Source: Acholoe squamosa
Taxonomy: Eukaryota; Annelida; Polychaeta; Phyllodocida; Polynoidae
Assembly (NCBI GenBank): GCA_949317995.1
Contig: OX439050.1
Span: forward strand, 16,756,061 to 16,820,060
Direction of reading: 5' to 3'
DNA length: 64,000 nt
A program made the translations under genes and the position numbers. Below the pieces are notes generated by a model. That model saw only the letters and a list, made by a program, of their open reading frames with translations. It made no database searches and was not told where the DNA came from. Numbering within the stretch: position 1 is the stretch's first letter; the number at the start of each line of letters is the position of its first letter. Shown piece after piece: positions 57,638 through 64,000 of this stretch.

Positions 57638-60457
57638 TCACATTTTCTGCCGACCACTAAGTATACATGACTGTTCTGAAAGTCGTTGTCAGAACGTCCT
57701 GCATGCTATATCATTAGAGTGAGTAAGTTCTGCATTCGGAGAAATATGTGTGTAACCTTACATCATTATACTACAATTGGTGTAAAATCTCCGATAAAAA
57801 GCATACCAAAAGCAGTGTTTCTAGGCATTCAAAAGCTTTAACCCCAAAGGTAAACTTATGTAAGAGACTATAGATGCCTGACTGCCTTCCAAATGCTAGA
57901 TGAACCCTGTGTTGTCCAGCTTGGTTCATCATCAGGGTGAGTAAGTACTGAAAAATGAATTCATGACCCTTACATGAGCTCTGTGAGATCCTGGATAGTA
58001 CATAATCAGAGTGAGGAATTACTGTGAGTGGATATATTGGTGTGTAACTTTATCTTTCATCTTCATATTGACATGGACGTGAAAACTTAGATCAAAGTGC
58101 CATCAAAAATCAGTGTCTGAGTAAGCCAGCATTCTCACACATTGGAAAGTTACAGTCCTAAAGGTGTATTCAATCCATAAACTATATATTCATGAATATG
58201 AGGCTGAACCATCCATGAACTCTGTGATGTCCAGCAGGATACTTCATGAGATTGACATAGAACACTGTGTAGATCACTGTGTAGTTTCACAATAGATGGC
58301 ATAGATGAACTATGTTGTGGTAAGTGGGAACAAAAGTGCACAGTGATATCCGTTTCCCAACCACCAACGAAGGTTCTGCTGTCATGTCTCACATGATATC
58401 TGAATAAGTACTACAAATTATTATGATAGTGGGCACGTTCAAAATGGCACACATGCCATTCTGAACAGTCATATTCAGATATGTATAGTAAGAGGAAAAG
58501 AGTTGTTTAAACACCAATCACATGTTATAGGGAAAGGCACACATTACCAATGGACATATGACTATACATATATAAAGGAATGAATTACCCTTACATTAAC
58601 TCTGTGATGTTATGGTACATCATCACTGTGAGTGGATAGGTTGGTGTGCATTTTTATATCTTCGTTTTGACATTTTTGATCAAAAGGGTGTCAAAACATA
58701 AATGAATGCATGATAGGCCCTTACATGAACTTTCTGACATTCTTCATGGTCCAGATTTAGGGCAAGTAAGTACTGACCATGAATAAATCAGTGTGTAACA
58801 TTGTAATTTCACACTTGCAGGAGCCAATTTGAACAACTGAAAAAGGTTAGATATTTCTTTGAACAGTTTTGTAATGAAAATCAATCATTTCTCTACTTTC
58901 AACAGATAATAGGCATGTACCCATGGGCCAAGTTCACCAAAACTAGATATTATCAACATAAAAAATTTTGAATATATTTTGACATCAGAAAAGGAATATA
59001 TTCATAGATCACTCTTATCTTGAATTTATCAGACAGATACCTAAATGATGATAATGTGGCATGCTCCAAATCCTGGATCTGTCGCTACCCTTACCATGAA
59101 TGGAATCTTTGAATGTAGTGCTCTATTGGCATATTTAAGCACTGAGGTCCCAAATAACCCCTTTGTTCTTAAATAAACATCGCAAAGAAGCATATCAAAG
59201 TCAATCTTAAATATCAAACAATTATTTACAAAACGGCAAGGGGTACGGGATATTGAAACTACCTGGGCACTTATCCAGGTTAGGAGGTCCATGGTGTAAA
59301 CTGATTTAACTGACCTATTGTAGCAAATCAGTTCCATGTTTAAGTATTCTCCCTCTTAATACAACAAGCACATCCTTTGTGGCAAAGATCCATAGGGCCA
59401 GAACTTATTAAATCATTAGAAATATGATGAAAATCATAAGACACATTTACCAAAAGATTATAATAGTACACCAGACAACCAATGAAATGCAACCAGAAAC
59501 TTCCTGGAATTCAAGTGAAACCCAAAAGGGGCTTGACAAGGGCTAACATATATAAGATTCGCGATGGAAAGGATAATAAATCTAGTCAAAGGGAAATCAA
59601 AAACCAGTGTTTCCACACATTGGATAAGTACAGTCAGATGAGTCAGTAGTGGTTGAAGATAAATCAGTGTTTTACTTTACAATGTTACAACCAAGGGAAC
59701 AACTTTTAAAGCTATATATTTCTTTAATGAGTATAGTGATAGATATCAATCATATCTCTACCTACCTCTCATGGAAGGACCATCAGTCTTTGCAAAGAGT
59801 TTTTCATCATCTATGCAGGACAATTGGTGCTGCAGATTATATTTTTCTTACATATCCACAAACTTTGGGTGTGCCTTATATGCAAGAAACTGTGGTGGTA
59901 CAGATACGGTTAACCCTTATGAGCACACTAGTTATCAATGGACAGATACATGTCAAAAGTGCCTTGGCTTTCTAAGGTACAGCCTAACTGTAGTGTCACC
60001 TTTGGTCTACTCAGATCAAAAGAAACTGGAAACCCTGCACACCAATGCTGGTGACGCCGTTTTAAAACTCAGACACAAGGTAAGCAATGATATGCCAGTT
60101 TAGGCAAGGGACGCCCTAGAGAACTGGTTGACTGGAGAAAGTGAGTGTAGGAAATCAAAATTAGAAAACCGGCAATGGCCTAACAAAGGATTACATGTAA
60201 AAGATCCATGATGAAAGGGATGCAAAGTTTTGATCAAAGGGATTCCAAAAACCAGTCAAAGGATTACAGCCTTTGTATATTCAAGTCATAGACTATACAT
60301 ATGTAGAGGCAGTAATTTCCCATACTTGGTGGAGATAACGAGTTGTCCCGCCTTGCGAGTAGGATCTCTAGAGAGATCAGTACCAGGTAATCACTGCCCC
60401 ATAGTGTGTGGATCATACTGATCCAGGTGTACATGGAAGGTAGAGAAGGTCAGGCCA

Positions 60458-60529
60458 GGGGAAGTAGCTCAAGAGTAGAGCTTCCGCTTTGAAGTTGGAG
60501 GGTCCCGGGTTCAAGTCCTGGTTTCTCCA
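60458..60529 (+). tRNA. tRNA-like sequence, copy 5
   Basis: As copy 3 but with AAG in the D loop (CTCAAGAGTAGAG); a complete type-1 foldback precedes it at 60304-60407. Confidence 0.5.
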
Positions 60530-63348
60530 TCACATTTTCTGCCGACCACTAAGTATACATGACTGTTCTGAAAGTCGTTGTCAGAACGTCCTGCATGCTA
60601 TATCATTAGAGTGAGTGAGTTCTGCATTCGGAGAAATATGTGTGTAACCTTACATCATTATACTACAATTGGTGTAAAATCTCCGATAAAAAGCATACCA
60701 AAAGCAGTGTTTCTAGGCATTCAAAAGCTTTAACCCCAAAGGTAAACTTATGTAAGAGACTATAGATGCCTGACTGCCTTCCAAATGCTAGATGAACCCT
60801 GTGTTGTCCAGCTTGGTTCATCATCAGGGTGAGTAAGTACTGGAAAATGAATTCATGACCCTTACATGAGCTCTGTGAGATCCTGGATAGTACATAATCA
60901 GAGTGAGGAATTACTGTGAGTGGATATATTGGTGTGTAACTTTATCTTTCATCTTCATATTGACATGGACGTGAAAACTTAGATCAAAGTGCCATCAAAA
61001 ATCAGTGTCTGAGTAAGCCAGCATTCTCACACATTGGAAAGTTACAGTCCTAAAGGTGTATTCAATCCATAAACTATATATTCATGAATGTGAGGCTGAA
61101 CCATCCATGAACTCTGTGATGTCCAGCAGGATACTTCATGAGATTGACATAGAACACTGTGTAGATCACTGTGTAGTTTCACAATAGATGGCATAGATGA
61201 ACTATGTTGTGGTAAGTGGGAACAAAAGTGCACAGTGATATCCGTTTCCCAACCACCAACGAAGGTTCTGCTGTCATGTCTCACATGATATCTGAATAAG
61301 TACTACAAATTATTATGATAGTGGGCACGTTCAAAATGGCACACATGCCATTCTGAACAGTCATATTCAGATATGTATAGTAAGAGGAAAAGAGTTGTTT
61401 AAACACCAATCACATGTTATAGGGAAAGGCACACATTACCAATGGACATATGACTATACATATATAAAGGAATGAATTACCCTTACATTAACTCTGTGAT
61501 GTTATGGTACATCATCACTGTGAGTGGATAGGTTGGTGTGCATTTTTACATCTTCGTTTTGACATTTTTGATCAAAAGGGTGTCAAAACATAAATGAATG
61601 CATGATAGGCCCTTACATGAACTTTCTGACATTCTTCATGGTTCACATTTAGGGCAAGTAAGTACTGACCATGAATAAATCAGTGTGTAACATTGTAATT
61701 TCACACTTGCAGGAGCCAATTTGAACAACTGAAAAAGGTTAGATATTTCTTTGAACAGTTTTGTAAAGAAAATCAATCATTTCTCTACTTTCAACAGATA
61801 ATAGGCATGTACCCATGGGCCAAGTTCACTAAAACTAGATATTATCGACATAAAAAATTTTGAATATATTTTGACATCAGAAAAAGAATATATTCATAGA
61901 TCACTCTTATCTTGAATTTATCAGACAGATACCTAAATGATGATAATGTGGCATGCTCCAAATCCTGGATCTGTCACTACCCTTACCATAAATGGAATCT
62001 TTGAATGTAGTGCTCTATTGGCATATTTAAGCACTGAGGTCCCAAATAACCCCTTTGTTCTTAAATAAACATCGCAAAGAAGCATATCAAAGTCAATCTT
62101 AAATATCAAACAATTATTTACAAACCGCAAGGGGTACGGGATATTGAAACTACCTGGGCACTTATCCAGGTTAGGAGGTCCATGGTGTAAACTGATTTAA
62201 CTGACCTATTGTAGCAAATCAGTTCCATGTTTAAGTATTCTCCCTCTTAATACAACAAGCACATCCTTTGTGGCAAAGATCCATAGGGCCAGAACTTATT
62301 AAATCATTAGAAATATGATGAAAATCATAAGACACATTTACCAAAAGATTATAATAGTACACCAGACAACCAATGAAATGCAACCAGAAACATCCTGGAA
62401 TTCAAGTGAAACCCAAAAGGGGCTTGACAAGGGCTAACATATATAAGATTCACGATGGAAAGGATAATAAATCTAGTCAAAGGGAAATCAAAAACCAGTG
62501 TTTCCACACATTGGATAAGTACAGTCAGATGAGTCAGTAGTGGTTGAAGATAAATCAGTGTTTTACTTTACAATGTTACAACCAAGGGAACAACTTTTAA
62601 AGCTATATATATCTTTAATGAGTATAGTGATAGATATCAATCATATCTCTACCTACCTCTCATGGAAGGACCATCAGTCTTTGCAAAGAGTTTTTCATCA
62701 TCTATGCAGGACAATTGGTGCTGCAGATTATATTTTTCTTACATATCCACAAACTTTGGGTGTGCCTTATATGCAAGGAACTGTGGTGGTACAGATACGG
62801 TTAACTCTTATGAGCACACTAGTTATCAATGGACAGATACATGTCAAAAGTGCCTTGGCTTTCTAAGGTACAGCCTAACTGTAGTGTCACCTTTGGTCTA
62901 CTCAGATCAAAAGAAACTGGAAACCCTGCACACCAATGCTGGTGACGCCGTTTTAAAACTCAGACACAAGGTAAGCAATGATATGCCAGTTTAGGCAAGG
63001 GACGCCCTAGAGAACTGGTTGACTGGAGAAAGTGAGTGTAGGAAATCAAAATAAGAAAACCGGCAATGGCCTAACAAAGGATTACATGTAAAAGATCCAT
63101 GATGAAAGGGATGCAAAGTTTTGATCAAAGGGATTCCAAAAACCAGTCAAAGGATTACAGCCTTTGTATATTCAAGTCATAGACTATACATATGTAGAGG
63201 CAGTAATTTCCCATACTTGGTGGAGATAACGAGTTGTCCCGCCTTGCGAGGGGGATCTCTAGAGAGATCAGTACCAGGTAATCACTGCCCCATAGTGTGT
63301 GTATCATACTGATCCAGGTGTACATGGAAGGTAGAGAAGGTCAGGCCA

Positions 63349-63420
63349 GGGGAAGTAGCTCAGGAGTAGAGCTTCCGCTTTGAAGTTGGAGGGTCCCGGG
63401 TTCAAGTCCTGGTTTCTCCA
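63349..63420 (+). tRNA. tRNA-like sequence, copy 6
   Basis: Matches copy 3; complete type-1 foldback at 63195-63298 upstream. Confidence 0.5.
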
Positions 63421-64000
63421 TCACATTTTCTGCCGACCACTAAGTATACATGACTGTTCTGAAAGTCGTTGTCAGAACGTCCTGCATGCTATATCATTAG
63501 AGTGAGTAAGTTCTGCATTCGGAGAAATATGTGTGTAACCTTACATCATTATACTACAATTGGTGTAAAATCTCCGATAAAAAGCATACCAAAAGCAGTG
63601 TTTCTAGGCATTCAAAAGCTTTAACCCCAAAGGTAAACTTATGTAAGAGACTATAGATGCCTGACTGCCTTCTAAATGCTAGATGAACCCTGTGTTGTCC
63701 AGCTTGGTTCATCATCAGGGTGAGTAAGTACTGGAAAATGAATTCATGACCCTTACATGAGCTCTGTGAGATCCTGGATAGTACATAATCAGAGTGAGGA
63801 ATTACTGTGAGTGGATATATTGGTGTGTAACTTTATCTTTCATCTTCATATTGACATGGACGTGAAAACTTAGATCAAAGTGCCATCAAAAATCAGTGTC
63901 TGAGTAAGCCAGCATTCTCACACATTGGAAAGTTACAGTCCTAAAGGTGTATTCAATCCATAAACTATATATTCATGAATGTGAGGCTGAACCATCCATG

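Larger units (their letters stand above)
53525..64000. repeat. Recent tandem array, period 2,089 and 2,891/2,892 bp
   Basis: Copies start at the phase TCTCTAGAGAGATCAG: 55384, 57473, 60365 and 63256 (the last runs off the window), preceded by a partial one from 53525. Copies starting at 57473 and 60365 keep an 0.8-kb segment that the 55384 copy lacks. Sequence agreement is very high, so these are the youngest duplications in the window. Each unit contains one tRNA-like sequence, several diverged monomers and no gene. Confidence 0.9.

Noticed and set aside
28023-61284. 63-80 residue minus-strand ORF repeated in every unit (28023, 41581, 52046, 53972, 56061, 58150, 61042)
   Set aside because: It recurs because the DNA is duplicated. 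There is no domain, no signal of coding constraint that I can see, and changes fall in all codon positions.
59649-62994. Overlapping ORFs of 108 and 110 residues in two units
   Set aside because: Open in two frames at once, absent as long ORFs from older units, no recognisable domain; treated as chance in repeats.

Overview
The window is gene-poor, repeat-rich animal DNA. I see no host protein-coding gene with recognisable domains. The mix of Ty3/gypsy elements, a jockey/CR1-type LINE, a DIRS/Ngaro-type tyrosine-recombinase retrotransposon, tRNA-derived repeats and a large satellite-like array fits a metazoan, most likely an invertebrate or basal deuterostome. I cannot name the species from the sequence.

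Left part (1-23401): a nest of LTR retroelements. G1 (plus strand, entering from the left edge) shows reverse transcriptase end, RNase H, integrase, polypurine tract and the start of a 3' LTR at 3182. Next comes L (plus strand, about 3516-9819), a gag-like, pol-less unit with a highly structured RNA leader (3534-3761), a structured 3' non-coding region and a 3' LTR (9349-9819). A 2.25-kb inverted-repeat DNA transposon (T1, 3917-6165), built from nested tandem repeats, sits inside L. Then come three minus-strand pieces. G2 (9820-15533) has its 5' LTR, gag, zinc knuckle, protease and RT. M (15534-17634) is a gag-like unit entered by G2. G3 (17635-23401) has its LTR, a coiled-coil ORF, protease, RT, RNase H and integrase.

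Middle (23402-26544): a plus-strand LINE with endonuclease and reverse transcriptase domains in several frames and a poly(A) tail.

Right part (26545-64000): about 32 kb of AT-rich, non-coding, multiply duplicated DNA. It is built from diverged monomers of very roughly 200-300 bp organised into larger units: about 6 kb at 40264-46253, then 2,089 and 2,891/2,892 bp in the tandem array from 53.5 kb to the edge. Units carry a foldback module followed by a 72-nt class-I tRNA-like sequence with a nearby TTTT. Three insertions or duplications can be read against sister copies that lack them: a 670-bp element with an ATTAA target duplication, a 1.14-kb block full of inverted repeats, and a complete-looking 5.0-kb Ngaro-type element (35255-40263) with A1-ORFs-B1-A2-B2 split repeats.

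The most unusual signals are: (1) the array of hairpins in the L leader, which share a CTGAGT-like loop on different but complementary stems, with related GAG-containing loops recurring in the L LTR and 3' region; (2) the higher-order satellite built from diverged monomers with a tRNA-like/foldback module; (3) the tyrosine-recombinase insertion whose crossover dinucleotide can be read from empty sites in the same window.
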